Origin: Aphelenchoides besseyi
Taxonomy: Eukaryota; Nematoda; Chromadorea; Rhabditida; Aphelenchoididae
Length of the DNA stretch: 64,000 nt
Direction: 5' to 3'
Assembly (NCBI GenBank): GCA_024699855.1
Contig: JAMPIQ010000002.1
Coordinates: 124,001 to 188,000, forward strand
Shown: positions 12,643 to 24,630 of the stretch, piece by piece
How the letters are laid out: each line of letters starts with the position of its first letter
Numbering within the stretch: the first letter of the stretch is position 1
The notes under the pieces: generated by a model
The model's database searches: none
Told to the model about the DNA's origin: nothing
Seen by the model: the letters and a program-made list of their open reading frames with translations, nothing else
Program-made: the position numbers and the translations under genes

Positions 12643-13548
12643 CCAATAAATTTTTAAAAAATTCAGATCAACAGGAGAGAACAACTTACAAGCGGCGGGA
12701 GAGGGTGCCGAATCCAATCCAACTTTATATAAGAGGGGTATGGTCGTAGTCAGCGGTGAGATCTCGAGAATGCGTCGACGGATTTTGATGCGGTTTTTTA
12801 AAATGATCAGTGCGTCGAGTTATTAGCGGCAAACGCAAATTGGGCCATGGAAATTATCGGCGTGCGAAGATACGAAATGGGTATGTGTTTAGCGAAAACT
12901 GAAAAGCGGTGCGTTTATGCGAATTGGAGTTGTTCAAACTATGAAATTAAGCAAATGTAAGAATTGCACAACTGCGCAGTGACGTGAAATCTTAAACGTC
13001 TATGCGTTTTGTTCAACCCAGTTGCAATTTATGCGACATTAATGTTCCCCAATTGTGAAATACAGATTTTGACAAGTAAATGTTCGTTTGTTAGCGCATC
13101 AATAACATGACGCATGTGGACCGATTTTCGACGGCTATCAGTTAGTTTTACACAAATATCGGTGAAATTCAAAACAAAAAATGTAATGGTTTTTAGGTTT
13201 TGGTTTAAGGCTTTTGCTCAACGTTCATTTGGTCAATGTTTTCGAATTCGTTGTTGTGGCGAAGGTGATTTGGACTGAAAATGAATCGTGTTGAGATGAA
13301 TTGGAGTAGTATCTTCCTATTTCCGCGACTTGCCGTTCAGTCGGGTAGTAGGGTTGCTGAATATTCAATCATTGGCGAAATGACTGCCTCACGTTTTTGT
13401 AACTCAAATTCGATTGTTAAGTTGCTCGAAAGTCCGCGATAGTCGATTCGCAATTTCTTGATTAACGTGATGGGTTTTCAGGTGATCTTCGAGCTTTCTT
13501 TTCGAAAAACAGGTCTGGTAGTCGTTGTCGAATACTATCAACAACTTT
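12643..13548. other. Intergenic, nothing recognised
   Basis: No open frame with coding character and no repeat visible by eye. A weak TATA-like string (TTTATATAAGAG) occurs near 12722. Confidence 0.35.
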
Positions 13549-14106
13549 TTAGAGATGAAACGAGCGTTGAAGAAACAATCCGATCCGAAGGCGAAAGCTC
13601 AAGTTCCGGTTACGAAGGCGGTCGTGTTTACGGAGGACAAGATGATCGATTCTTGGCTGTCGAATGGAAAAGTTTCGTACAATAAGTCTGTTTTGATTTC
13701 TTTTCTTGCTTTCTATTTTGTGACTTTCAGGACACTTTTTATGCAAGTCGTTGGAAAGTCTTCAGTGATTGCGACAAAGAATTCGTCGTTAATTTGTTTC
13801 TACTTGAAGAACATCTCAACTGCCTATCAATTAGTGGTTTGGATGGGCCAATGGAAAGAACTTACGGACTTGACTAAACAAGTCAATAAGATGAGCATCG
13901 GAAACGTGAGTTTGGAAATGTTTCAATTTCTCAGCTTTGTTTGAAGTAAATTTCCATCAGCGGTCTGAAAACAGGAAAGAAGTTCGAGGATGAGACACAG
14001 GAACGATTCGTCTCCAACGCGTGCGAATTTACTGCTACTTCGTTTACGAAAATTTTGGTGCTGAAAAGTGCAGCAATAGTTGAGTATCCGCGTGAAAACC
14101 CTTGAA
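13549..14106 (+). CDS. Hypothetical multi-exon gene, possibly decayed
   Basis: A Lys-rich first exon with ATG near 13555 directly follows an acceptor-like TTTTTTAG. It continues to about 13683, then a second exon runs from 13735. In exon 2, two frames are open and look protein-like, and neither joins the third open stretch (about 13971-14106) in phase. It may be a decayed gene or one with an exon border I cannot resolve. No domain is recognised. Confidence 0.25.
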
Positions 14107-14245
14107 GCGTAAATTCAGTCCTATTTTTTGATCTATCTTAAATGTTCAAACAATCTTTTATTTGATCAAAAATAGGAGAAACTGCGAGTATAGATGATAA
14201 GTTTGTTGTTAAATGAGGTCAGTCAAGAACTTTCTGATACACAAT

Positions 14246-14273
14246 GGGTACTTTTGCAGTTTAGCCACCCCCC
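14246..14273 (+). repeat. Left terminal inverted repeat, Merlin element
   Basis: It pairs with 15550-15575. The first 21 bases match exactly; the following C run differs in length. Confidence 0.85.
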
Positions 14274-14457
14274 TCTGGAGAAAAAAATCAAATTTTTGAG
14301 TCGCAGTTGCGCGTTTTAAGCAGTTGGCCGGATGTTTACGACTTTGAAGGTCTAATGAACGTTTCTGGTGGTGAATCACTCTGTGAAAAATCAAAACATT
14401 TGTCGAAAATCGTGTTTTCCGTCAGTCAACTCGTGTTTTTTCTACTATTTGGCTGTT

Positions 14458-15434
14458 ATGGACGAGTTGATTGATTTTACGCTTGCGGATCTCTACGAAA
14501 AGCTCAAATGGGACGACGAGAATTTCATCGCTTGGCTTTAACATCTCAAGCTCCTGTTCGGCAATACTCGACGTTGTGTTTGTGGCGGCAAGATGACCAT
14601 CCGCCTAGTAAAAGCCGGTCGTCGTTACGGTAATTACCGATGCACCACCAAAGACTGTCGCAAAGAAAAAGGGTTTCTTACGGACACGTTTTTTGAAGGA
14701 GCCCATCTCGAGTTAAAAGAAGTACCACCCTCCTTCCTTACTTTAGTTGTGATTCGTACTTCCAGATCTTCCAACTCTCGTACTTTTGATGTTTCGAAAT
14801 GTCTTCTCACAAACTGTTGCAATTCCAAATGAAACACGCCGATCATACGACGATTGGAGAACATACATTGGTCGATTACCAAAATTTTCTGCGAGATGTT
14901 TGTGTCGAGTATTTCGTTCGTAATCCAATTTGTATTGGTGAAGGGGGCTGTCGAGTTCAAATTGACGAAGCATTTGTGACCAAACGAAAATACAACAAAG
15001 GACGACTAGTCAACGAAGCGGTCATGATTTTTGGAGGAATCGAAGAGGAAACGGGGAAGTGTTTTATTTGGCCGGTGGAACGACGCGATTCGGAGACTCT
15101 TTTGGCGTTAATTCAAAAATACATCTTGCCGGGAACAACAATCATCAGCGACTGTTGGCGTGCATACGGTGGAATCGCAAATCTTCCTGAAGGTTGTCAA
15201 CACTTGACTGTGAACCACAGCGTCAATTTCGTCGATCCAGTTACCCACGCCCACACCAACAAGATTGAGCAGTTGTGGCAAAAATTTAAGCGCCGTCACA
15301 AGCACGAATTCGGGACTGCACGATCAGTATTTGAGGGATACGTGGCAGACTTTTGTTGGCGTCAAAAGTTTCGTGGACCGAACGTAATGTACAATTTGTG
15401 GTCTCAAATCGCTGAGTACTATCCCGTTCAATGA
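14458..15434 (+). pseudogene. Merlin-family transposase, two in-frame stops
   Basis: ATG at 14458. A zinc ribbon with CVCGG then YRCTTKDCRKE lies at about 14578-14665. A short intron (about 14721-14766) leads to the catalytic part. The DDE residues are visible: VQIDEAF near 14960, ISDCWRAYGG near 15147 and TNKIEQLW near 15258. The signature NHSVNFVDPVTHAHTN is typical of the Merlin/IS1595 family. Stops occur at 14539-14541 (TAA) and near 14789 (TGA). The large 3' exon from 14799 is intact to 15434. The copy is therefore nearly complete but probably inactive. Confidence 0.85.
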
Positions 15435-15549
15435 TGTCCTCAACAGTTAACAACTGCTTTGATGCTACCGGGACAATTTAATTTCCTTTATTTGTTGTTT
15501 TATTTTTTAAAAATTCCGTCGGGGGGGGGGGGCCAACAGCATTTTTCAA

Positions 15550-15575
15550 GGGGGGGCTAAACTGCAAAAGTACCC
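15550..15575 (-). repeat. Right terminal inverted repeat, Merlin element
   Basis: Reverse complement of the left repeat at 14246. A G run precedes it. Confidence 0.85.
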
Positions 15576-15640
15576 GTTAGAAAACAAAAAGGCCGCACAG
15601 TTTGATGAATTATCGTATTGCTGCTGGTCAGTTTGTGTGC

Positions 15641-16294
15641 TCATGTTACTAAACTTGATAATTGGCTTAAAACGTTCAGAGATGAAGTTTGTTTGTAGAC
15701 CGTCTCAACAATTCGTTTGATTTCTTTAGTGAAATATTTACACTGCGCTTTGTGACATGAGTCAATGTATTCTACGTCAATTATCTTCGAATTGTAATAA
15801 CCGTGCGCAATTGCAACGGTAAAATGTACTTCATGATAAATGGGAATTACAATATGAAATATTTCATTTTGTTGTTGCGGAATAACTGGCGGCAGAACAA
15901 CCACGTATTTCATGATTACATTTCGAGCTATTTGATTAATCTCGGTATCGAAGTAAATGGGTGAAATTAACGAAATCAGTCTGTTGTCTGTGGAAATCAG
16001 ACGCATCAGCGCCAAAGTTAGTATTTCAATGTCAATTTTGTTGTGTTCGTCTTTCATATCTTCAAAGTAGTTCCGAAAGATAGCAAGGTATTGGTTAAGA
16101 ATTGACGAAAAATTACTAATTGGACAGTGTGTCTCAAATCGCGTGTCCATAACAATTCTCGGAGTTAATGGTTGTCGAACCAATGGAGCGTGATGGCTGT
16201 TGAAAACAGAACTTCTTACAGTTTTCGAGGTGCAACTCTTGGGGTTGACTAAAACCGATCGGCTGTTGAAACCCGCAAGAGTTCTTCTCCTCAA
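15641..16294 (-). pseudogene. C48 (Ulp1-like) peptidase fragment
   Basis: The 217-residue frame contains a Ulp1-type pattern. A helical region is followed by VVLPPVIP, then IPIYHEVHFTVAIA (candidate catalytic His) and IIDVEYIDSCH (candidate catalytic Asp). The expected Gln and Cys motifs would follow downstream on this strand, but the frame ends at 15641, about 65 bp from the Merlin terminus, and nothing beyond resembles them. The fragment is probably a truncated transposon-borne protease. Its N-terminal border is unclear and a second open frame overlaps to 16529. Confidence 0.45.
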
Positions 16295-16529
16295 ATTTAT
16301 GTTTTACAGTGAAGTAGAACTCAGCACTGTTACATTTCAAAATGGGAAGAAGTATCTTGCGCTCGGAAGTGCTAAAACTTACCTTTCTTCTATCCTTGAT
16401 GATCGTCGCAAAACGTATCATTCTTTGTTTTTCAATTAGTTGTACTGAAAGCATATAGATTAGTACATGAATTGAGGGTTTTCGCGCCACGAACGAAATA
16501 TAGACGACACTCAAGTTACACGAACGCAA

Positions 16530-18073
16530 GTAAAATATTAGGGTTGTTATTCAACGTTTAATTTTGTTATTTGGTATTAGCGTCGATCAGTCACGTTTTG
16601 CTTGTAATCACTGTGACGTTTTGCCACGCCAAATCCAAAAGGGACCTTTATTCGGTTCACAAAACAACAAAACAAAAACTAAACAAAAACAGAAACAAAC
16701 GGGGTTCATAAGGCGGGTTGTGGAGTCGGCGCGGAATGGCCGGAGTGCCGCCCACTTTACCGGGTTACAACATAAACTACGAAACAGGGAGCACAAGCAC
16801 AAAGCACAAACTACCGGCTGGGGCATCGCCTTTCTTTCGCTCAAAGCGACAACTGAACATTCTTGAACTATCAAACTCTTCGCATTCATAGCAATTGATC
16901 TCATCATATATCGTATTATATTTGCATTACTATGTTTGCTTCTAACAGCAGTTTCAATTATATTTCGTATCTAATTTGCATTGCAAACTGAAGTGATGGC
17001 ATTCGATTAAAGGAAACCGAACCATTTGACTAGTCAGCCGATCAAACGAAACGGACTGGTAGAAACTGGTGGTTGTTGTGAGCAGTCCAACTGTCGGGCG
17101 GAAAACATGTCAGAGAAATTGCGCGAAAATAACATCGATTAAGAAACATTCAAATAGAAGACCTTTGGACAAAATTTGAACGAAATTTTGAGCGAATACA
17201 AAAATAAATTGCAGAAATTAGATTAAATTAAAAAACGATTAATTGTAGCCATTACAGATGTCAATATTTATCGTCCAACAACCGAAAGAACTGTATGACT
17301 CAACTTGGGATCGAACCTGCGACCCCCTGATCCAATGCTACCGTTTTGCCTCTACACCACGGGCGCTTGGCCATATTTTCTAGGTTTTAGTAAAATTTCA
17401 ATAACTTTTTAAATTTTAATTAAATTTACAACAAATATTTATCATATCAGCTATTTCTCATGGTGCGCATCCACTGATTTTTTTACGTGATAAGCTTTAT
17501 TCGTTCTCGGGATATTGGGCCAAATGGGACATGACGACAAACTTTCCCCTACTAGTGAGGGGATCTCTTCACACTCTCGCTTTTGTTCCTATTTACCAGT
17601 TCTTCTTTCCATCAGCTTTGTCTACATCGCATCCTGAAGTCAAACTTCTTTCAGCTTCTACGGTTAAACGAATCTTCTGGGCATCCGTCCACTTCTGTCA
17701 ATTCGTGTTTGTATTTCCGTTTTGGCAACTCCAATGCTTTCTTTCTAGTCTTCACACTGATTGTCTCATTGAAGTAACAGAAAAGAAAGAAGCTTTCATT
17801 GCACGCACTTTCTCCTCCACTGGACTTCCATATACAAAAAGAAGAAAACAGACAAAAAAAATCACGTTCAACATTTCGGAAACTGATAATGAGAAACCAA
17901 TAGACTTCTTTTTATTCCTCAAATTTTATTGCTGTTTTTGATTTGGCTACGATTACGTGAGCAATAAAAATCCTGCTCAATCTGCGACCGAAATCATTTT
18001 GAATTTCTGGTCTCGAATTTGTTTCAACACTCACGATGATTTTTCAATCAGTTTATTAATAGATTAATCAAAG
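16530..18073. other. Intergenic, includes a tRNA-like relic
   Basis: No supported protein gene. Around 16905-16980 a short stretch (ATATCGTATTATATTTGC) resembles part of the inverted duplication near 22842. A GC-rich patch lies near 16712-16765. The frame at 17531-17941 is open for 136 codons but has no recognisable feature. Confidence 0.35.
17289..17372 (-). other. tRNA-like relic with pol III A and B boxes
   Basis: Read on the minus strand, TGGTGTAGAGG (A-box-like) and GGTTCGATCCC (B-box-like) lie about 40 bases apart, as in a tRNA gene. The flanking arms do not fold: only two of five T-stem pairs form and the acceptor strands do not match. It is best read as a tRNA pseudogene or tRNA-derived short repeat. 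Confidence 0.4.
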
Positions 18074-19555
18074 TTAGAAATAGGAAGACGATTCATCGGC
18101 ATTTCTCAGAATTTCAACATACGCATCACGATCACAAGTCAATTCGCTGAGCAAATGATCCATATTAGTGGGCCAAAAGATTCGTGTGATCAATGTGGTT
18201 TCTTGAAGAATGTTGGAGATGTGCTACAAATAGGAGCTGAAAGAGCTTTTAAGGTCACAAACTTACGTTCAAATCGACTAGCAAGCACAACATTCGGGCC
18301 ATTTGAATGCCCGCTTGTTCAGCACCGAATGTTGCTGTCAAATTGCTCGTCCATTCCGTCAAAACACGTTCTTTATGCTCCACAATTGCGTCCGATTCAA
18401 TATCCATTTTCTCGGCTGCAAATACGAGGTACTCGTCAAATCATTTTGTTCTTACCATCAGCCCATAGCGCCGTACAAATCAAGGCAGCGGTGTCGATAA
18501 TTCGTATTTGTTGTTCTTTGTATTTGCGTATGAAACGTTTCATGGCTTGCAGAATCGGGAGTCGCATTCTAAAGACCATGAGAGTTATCGCAATAACCAT
18601 CAACTAACCTCAGATACTCTTCCATTTGAGCGGGAGTGTTTGCACAACCGGACATGAAGTTGTGCATGTTCTTGCTGTCCATAAAAATCCCAGAACCTAA
18701 AACAATACGCGAGTCATTGAGGTCGGGAAACGCTTGAGCCGTCAAGAAGCCACGATGCAGCATTCCGATTTGTTGCCAATAGTTTTCGATTAAGCGAATT
18801 TTGTCTTCACGCGCAATAAAACGCATCGGCTCATAATATTCGTTGAACCTAAAGAGCAATTAAAACACGTTTCCAAAAACTCACATCGTGTACAGAAGTG
18901 GCATGGAGGCTTTCTCGAGCTTCAAATGTTCGGCTTTGGTTGTCTCAATGAAATGCGATCGATTAAAAACTGACGATGGATGTTCGACGGAAAAGAGTGA
19001 ACGTTGAGCGTTGATAAAACATTCGTAGCCACGAACAAGCCGCTTTAACGTCGGATAGTGATCTAAATCTTTTGGAAGTGGATTGGAAGAGCTCACGGTC
19101 GAAGAAACAATGTTCGGAAGTGTGTCTTGTGTCGTGGAAGATGGAACATCTAAAGACGAAAATAAAACAGTTTCATAGTCGAATCACCATCTCGTTGCAT
19201 TCCGGCTTCGTGACAACGTTTCAGACGACAAGATCGACAACAATTACGCATTCCATCTGTATCAAGAATATTCAGAGTCGTTTGATTAGTTGAAGCTTAC
19301 CGCCACTAACGTTGCAAGTGTTCTCTCGACGACAAACGTACGCTTTCTGCTCGGCCATCGACCTTCTGAAAAGAAGTTGAACGGAAACTTTTCTTTTGGT
19401 ACAAACCTGAAGAAAGATGCGCAGGCGCGGCACGACTAAAAAAGCTCAAAAATCGCAGAATAAGTCCGAGCTACCTGAACTCCAAAATGATATCCATTGG
19501 ACGATTGCTGACAAATAACGCAAGGCGGATTTTGTTGTTGAGTTTGTTCGGACAT
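18074..19555 (-). CDS. Nuclear hormone receptor, nematode supplementary type
   Basis: Ligand-regulated zinc-finger transcription factor. The DNA-binding domain is spread over small exons (about 19475-19555, 19407-19435, 19302-19365 and 19160-19257). The first finger reads CVICQQSSNGYHFGVQ then SCRACASFFR. The second reads CRRENTCNVSG then CCRSCRLKRC. The P-box CRACAS is of the nematode supplementary-receptor type. The hinge and helical ligand-binding domain occupy 18600-19100 and continue through exons at about 18440-18570 and 18269-18396. The last exon ends in a helix containing MDHLLSEL and a stop at 18074-18076. The start was chosen at MSEQTQQQ (19555), which follows an acceptor-like TTTTCAG; an upstream ATG at 19654 is possible. 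The ligand is unknown. Confidence 0.85.
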
Positions 19556-20358
19556 TTCTGAAAACCCAAGAGTTGAAAACCGAGAGCGAAAGCAGCGTTT
19601 CGTTCTTATCAGTTCGCTAGCCATCGCATTCGATCTCGAAGCTTCAACGCGCAATTTTCTTAGCTAAAAACGTTTCGCTTTTTCTTTCGCAGCGATTTTA
19701 AGCTGAAACGAATTCTTTTTGTTTGCTTAACCAGAAACCTCGAAAACAAACGTGGAGATCTGGAGGGAACGCATACGAAACGAAGCTTAGACAATTTCAG
19801 TTGTCATGACAAAAAGCGTATCGTTCGTAAATCAAGTTAGTACGCAAAATTGGACAAGTCGAACGAAAACACCGTCAAGCATTGACGTGAAGCCGACGCA
19901 AAATGCAACTCACGTGTCGCTCGTTCGCCGTTTACTCGGAAGTTTGCTGCAGAATTTTTGTTTGAGAACAAACTACAAAGCAGAAGCCGACAGTTCGACG
20001 GCGGAAAGTGTTCGCTTTCTTTGTTCGACACAAGAGCTTTTTCAATTGACAAGCCTCGTAAAGAAACAATCAAAGTATACACTAGCAACTTCAGTTTACG
20101 ATTCTGATTTTCATTTGAAGACTTCAACTGCTTACTTTGTTAATTAGCCTCAAAACTCGGGAATAACTTCATTCACTTGAATGTTCAATCGAACTTCTTT
20201 TGCCACTAAACATCAATACTTTAACGATTCATGGGAAGATTGTAATGAAGCAATTTAAGATGATTTACTCTCAACAGTTGAGGACTATAGATTCTCCAGT
20301 CAGTTGATCTCAATCAAAACATTCAAATCGAGTTTTTTCAAAGATCACCAACCACGTT
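19556..20358. other. Region upstream of the nuclear receptor; one uncertain ORF
   Basis: A 113-codon open frame (19806-20147, +) starts at ATG and is divergent from the receptor gene. It is Ser/Thr-rich, has no hydrophobic segment and matches no domain I know. It may be a real small gene or chance; I see no splice sites that extend it. Confidence 0.3.
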
Positions 20359-20396
20359 TTAGCTCAATTCGCCGGTCGATTGCTGTTGTGTTTGAT

Positions 20397-20692
20397 TTAA
20401 CTCAACTTGTTGTTCTGATATAAGTCGTTGAAAGAATAAAGATTTTTGGGATCTTCCCACGAAGTGATGTTTTGCGCCCCTTTTGGATGTCGTAACGACT
20501 TTCTGCAGAATGCGAAAGGTCGATACAACAATTCTGATTCTGCGGTGCAGTGATCCGGAAACTTGCAAACTCTCGACATCAGCAGTAAATCCAATTGATC
20601 TACGGGAAACGCGTAGTATTTCTTAAAATCGGACATTGGTGGCCCGTAAGACAGTTTTTTGAGAAAGTTTTCAACTTTTTCTACGTTGTAAA
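20397..20692 (-). CDS. Hypothetical protein, terminal exon
   Basis: An acceptor-like TTTTCAG precedes an open exon from 20692 to a stop at 20397. It includes SYGPPMSDFKKYYAFPVDQL and KGAQNITSWEDPKNLYSF. The sequence has good coding character, two or three Cys and an N-glycosylation-type NIT. Upstream exons were not found. I do not recognise the family. Confidence 0.4.
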
Positions 20693-20699
20693 CTGAAAA

Positions 20700-22634
20700 C
20701 GCAGAAGTAATAGCAATGTAACTGCAAAATTACTTGATATTGCATACAAGACTTCGTCAAATATGCGTCCAAAATCAGACATCGATTGACCGGCACGAGG
20801 ATGCCACTAGTTCATTAATCTCAACTATTCTTTAGTCCATTCCGGTTATTCCAAATCAGAGTTATGCGCAATTGTAACACCTAAGTTCAAAAGCACATAG
20901 ACTAACTGAACCACGTGCTGCATTCAAATTTTTTCTATCAACTACTATCCGCGAGTTATGAATTGTAATCAAATAACCAAAATAGAAACTGGAAAGTGTC
21001 GTAACGAAAATCTGCATTTTGTGTTTTTGCAGTGCCATGAAACCTTTATTCTTTCAACGACTTATATCTCGGTTTATATTTAAGTGTTTGCATCCAACTC
21101 AAGCTCCGAAAACGACTCTTGGTTTCACATCTTTTCGGCAAACCGGTTGGACAGGTTTTCTTGTAACGGTTTCTCATCCAGAGGTTTGAATTTCTGCTAA
21201 TTAGTTACTCCGAAAATCAACTGTTGTATGAGTGTCAATCAGCTTAAGAAAGACATTTGTACTTGGTTGCTTAGTTTGATGTTGTCTTTCTATTCATGTG
21301 CTCTGCAATAATGTTACTTTTGCCGAATAGTATTTGAATTCGAGCCAGCATGAAGATATTCAGCTTGCTTCGTTGATAAAAGTTGACGATTGTTTGTTCA
21401 ATTGTTCAACAGTTTGCTGAATGCGTGTTATTAGCTCGCTTCCTCCGTGATGTAAAGGACTTGGGTACCAAAATAAAACGTTTACATAAACACTTACGTT
21501 ACTTTTCCGATTAGTAATTGCTCGGGCGCTTTTGATCAATGCGTTGGTTACAATAGTTTTCATCGGCCTCCGACCATGGCTCTAGATTGGAAGTAATTCC
21601 AGTCAGATGACTATATATGAGTGTCACACATCTTGTGCTAATGATATTCTCGTCAGCGTGTCAATATGCGATTGACGAGCAAACCACGTCGAAGAGCATC
21701 GGATACAAGAATGTAAACGAATGCTCAAAAGTCCGACTACACGTCGGCACAGAAATTTTAGGAATTAGACGTTTAAGAAGCTAATTTCAACATTTAGAAG
21801 TTTATTGAGACTTGCAGCCGAATGGCGGTCATTAAATTCGATGGTCTGTAAAATCTCGGCTGTGTTCCAGGTTGTTTATGGGGTTGATATCTTCGTATTA
21901 TAGCAGCTTTTAAAGTTGCTAGTAATGTTAATTGACAGGACCATCTTTTGAGTTTAGATCCCAAAGTCTATACTTCGACTGTCAATCCGTTTTCATGCCA
22001 CATTATCAGGAGTGTATTGTACTTGAATCTCAGGTGGTGTCTCAATGTTTGTCGTGATTCCTTACGTTTGAGCCATACTGATTAATTTTTTTAATTCTCT
22101 GGAGCTTTGCCACAGAATAACCGCTTAAATGATTACGAAAGTGAAAGACATGTTTTCAAAGTTTTGCGATTTAGTTCCCTTTAATGAATGGCAGTCATGT
22201 CACTGTTCTCAACGTTAATCGTATGCGATCAAATTAGTTATTCGCATGTTTCAGTGCGTTCTTTCGTCATTTCGCTATAGGAAATAAGTTTTTCAAGTAT
22301 AACTAAGTTCTTGGATTCCATAACTTCAAAGCTTTCCAGGTTGTTATCCGATTTTGCATAGAAGAATTCTTTGGCCAATTTAAGTCTTTTGGCGTTGAAA
22401 GTAAATGTCAAGCGTCGAAAACGTAAATTGCTGGAGGCCTAAACTGCTGCGAGGATACGCATGAACCAGTCACGTCTGGGCCTTCGAACCAAAACGACAT
22501 TGATTCTATTCAGTGATAGTCAAGTGCTTTCCAGACTTAACTTTCTTTTGTTCACTTTGATTACCGACGTTGTCAGTAGATAGTCGATAATCATTTTTTG
22601 ATCGGAGATCTAGTTTGTTGGTCTTTAGAGACCA
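20700..22634. other. Intergenic, no gene seen
   Basis: About 1.9 kb of AT-rich DNA up to the edge of the inverted duplication. There is only one short minus-strand ORF (21360-21563) without recognisable content. Confidence 0.4.
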
Positions 22635-24333
22635 CTTTAAATTACAACTTAACATTCTAAGCTTTACGAACAGCCGTTAAAAGAACCTCTTTAATCTTCG
22701 GATTCTTCCGAAGGTTCAAACTAAATAAGAGCTCATTTAATGTCATTGGAAATAAAAGGATTTTGATTCGTGCATTTCACTGATACCTTTAAACGCAAAG
22801 ATGCGGCCATTCAACTTCTTCAGTACTTACAATCATATATCGCATTATATTTGCAATGTCTATCTTTATTGCAACAGCAACTCGAAATCCTATATCATAC
22901 AGTAATCGCAATTCAAGGGCATCAGGATGAGCGTTCGGTTTTCAACATAAGATGAATTGGAATTATTGACATCAGAATAAACATTGATTGTCATTCGCAT
23001 GAAATTCGACATCTGAAACAAAAAATTCGGTCATGAAACTCACCAACTGCAACCGATGGAAAACCTTTCCGTCAAACACCGAGTTGATTTCACTCAACGC
23101 CGATCGAACGCTGATAAGAACCGCATTTTCTGAGAGCGTTCGAAACGTTAATCACGCATTTTAGACGCTTATGATACACGATCTTCATTGACGTTTCTTT
23201 GAACCGAAGATCCTCAACACGCGAGCAAAAACCAGCAAATAACCACAGAAACTCATTTCGGAAGTTGATCGGAACTTCGACAAAAAAATTTGCATCAAAA
23301 GTGAGAGGATGATTCGAGAGCCGATCACTAGAGAATTTGTTCAGCAAATTGGTTGGTTGATTTGAAACTTCTGTTCTGAAGATGCCGCTCTGTGGTCACG
23401 AATCGATGCTCGAAGTGGAGAGCGTGTGGGAGCTCACGGAGCCGCAAAAGTTCTGGCAATCCGAAGGCCAAATCAAGACCGGCGATCGATTCGCGTTGTC
23501 GTTTCTTCCGGAGCTGAAGTTCAATGCGACGCTCATAAACGGCGCAAACTCGTCGGTTTCCGTGTATCTTTCTTGTGACGCGGAGGTCGACGAGAAGGCC
23601 TTCGAGTTCTTTGTTTGGAAGAATCAAAACGGTCGTGTCTACGGCCCCAAAGGTGTGCGAGTATTCGGAGCTTCTTGATGTGCGTTTAGATCAACCAGTG
23701 AAGATCAACGAACGTTGTTTCGTTACTCGACACGAGCAGCCGATGGAGATTCACATCAAAGTCGTGTACAAGAAACGTTGTCCATTCTGTGAGACCGAAA
23801 CGGTTCAGAAGATGGTCAATGAGGCGGTGGAGAAAGTGCGTGTGGCCATCAAAGAAGAATTTCAACTTCTTAAAGGAGCTCAAAAGAAGTCAGCGAACGA
23901 AGGACAAGCGAGCGAATTGGCCGAACAGCTTCGAATCCAAGTGGGTTCCCGATTCATGGTCTCAACCGAGAGTTTAGACCGAAAAGTTGGCGAAGGCCGA
24001 GAGTGAACGAGATCATTGGAAGGCGAAAGCCGATGAAATGGAACAACTCAAAATCGAAGCAACGAGATTCAAGATTGAGTGGGACAAACTGGTTAGTTAA
24101 TTTCAAGTCTCAATTAGTAGTCTTCAGGAGGCGAGAGCGTTTGCTCAATCGAACTCGTGGGCTACCAAATTGGGTCAACTGGAGCGTGAACGCGATGAAT
24201 GGCAAACGAAAGCTCTGGAATACGAGCAAATGGTCAAAGAGCTTGAGTACGCGATGCAAGAAGCCGACGAACAAATTTACCGCCTTCAAGGAGTTCAGGA
24301 CAATTGGAATGTTAGTCCCTAAAAGATGTAATC
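22635..24333. repeat. Right arm of the 1.7 kb inverted duplication
   Basis: Mirror copy of 7424-9128. Identity is nearly complete from 22635 to about 24030, drops sharply for about 90 bp (24037-24125), and is high again to the end near 24333. The outer breakpoint at 22635 is within CTTTAAATT. Confidence 0.93.
23382..24321 (+). CDS. MATH-like/coiled-coil protein, right copy
   Basis: Same gene as on the left arm. It starts with ATG at 23382 after TCTGAAG. The MATH-like N-terminal part (SFLPELKFNATL, SSVSVYLSC) is followed by CPFCETETVQK and a long coiled coil to WNVSP and a stop at about 24321. It differs from the left copy mainly in the diverged block, where the coiled coil reads DEMEQLKIEATRFKIEW instead of DEVARLKIEARKIKTEL. 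The mid-gene joint is ambiguous (38 bp intron or frameshift) in both copies. A BTB-like gene follows 310 bp downstream on the same strand, which would fit a split MATH-BTB pair. Confidence 0.5.
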
Positions 24334-24630
24334 CACGATTTTAATCAAATGTTTGAATTTGAAATTTTTGTTTATAAAATTTTGTCGTTTAGTGCTGTGT
24401 GATGTCAAACGATTGCGTACTCAACAACAACTTCCTAACACAAAGCATAAAGACTACTCGGAAAGTTGTCTTAATGTGTATTACTTCCCATCAAAATATA
24501 ATACAATTTTTGATGAGAAGTTGGGGTTCGAATTCATTTCATTCGAATTGATCGGTCATCTCGTTGATCAGTTGCTCTCTTTCTCTTCTTTTACATCTCA
24601 TATTTCAGCTATCATCAACAAGCCGGGGAG

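Larger units (their letters stand above)
14246..15575 (+). mobile_element. Merlin/IS1016-type DNA transposon
   Basis: The element is about 1.33 kb. Terminal inverted repeats begin GGGTACTTTTGCAGTTTAGC at 14246 and end with the complement at 15575. A G/C homopolymer run lies just inside each end (ACCCCCC on the left; GGGGGGG at 15550 and a longer G run near 15523). It carries a DDE transposase of the Merlin/IS1595 family. I could not find the expected 8-9 bp target duplication, so the outer limits could be off or the flanks eroded. Confidence 0.85.

Noticed and set aside
17289..17372. Functional tRNA gene
   Set aside because: A- and B-box strings are present, but the T stem and acceptor stem do not pair, so no cloverleaf forms.
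22770..22955. A 61-residue protein identical in both duplication arms (also at 8808-8993)
   Set aside because: The entire 1.7 kb arm is nearly identical, so identity of a short frame gives no evidence of selection.
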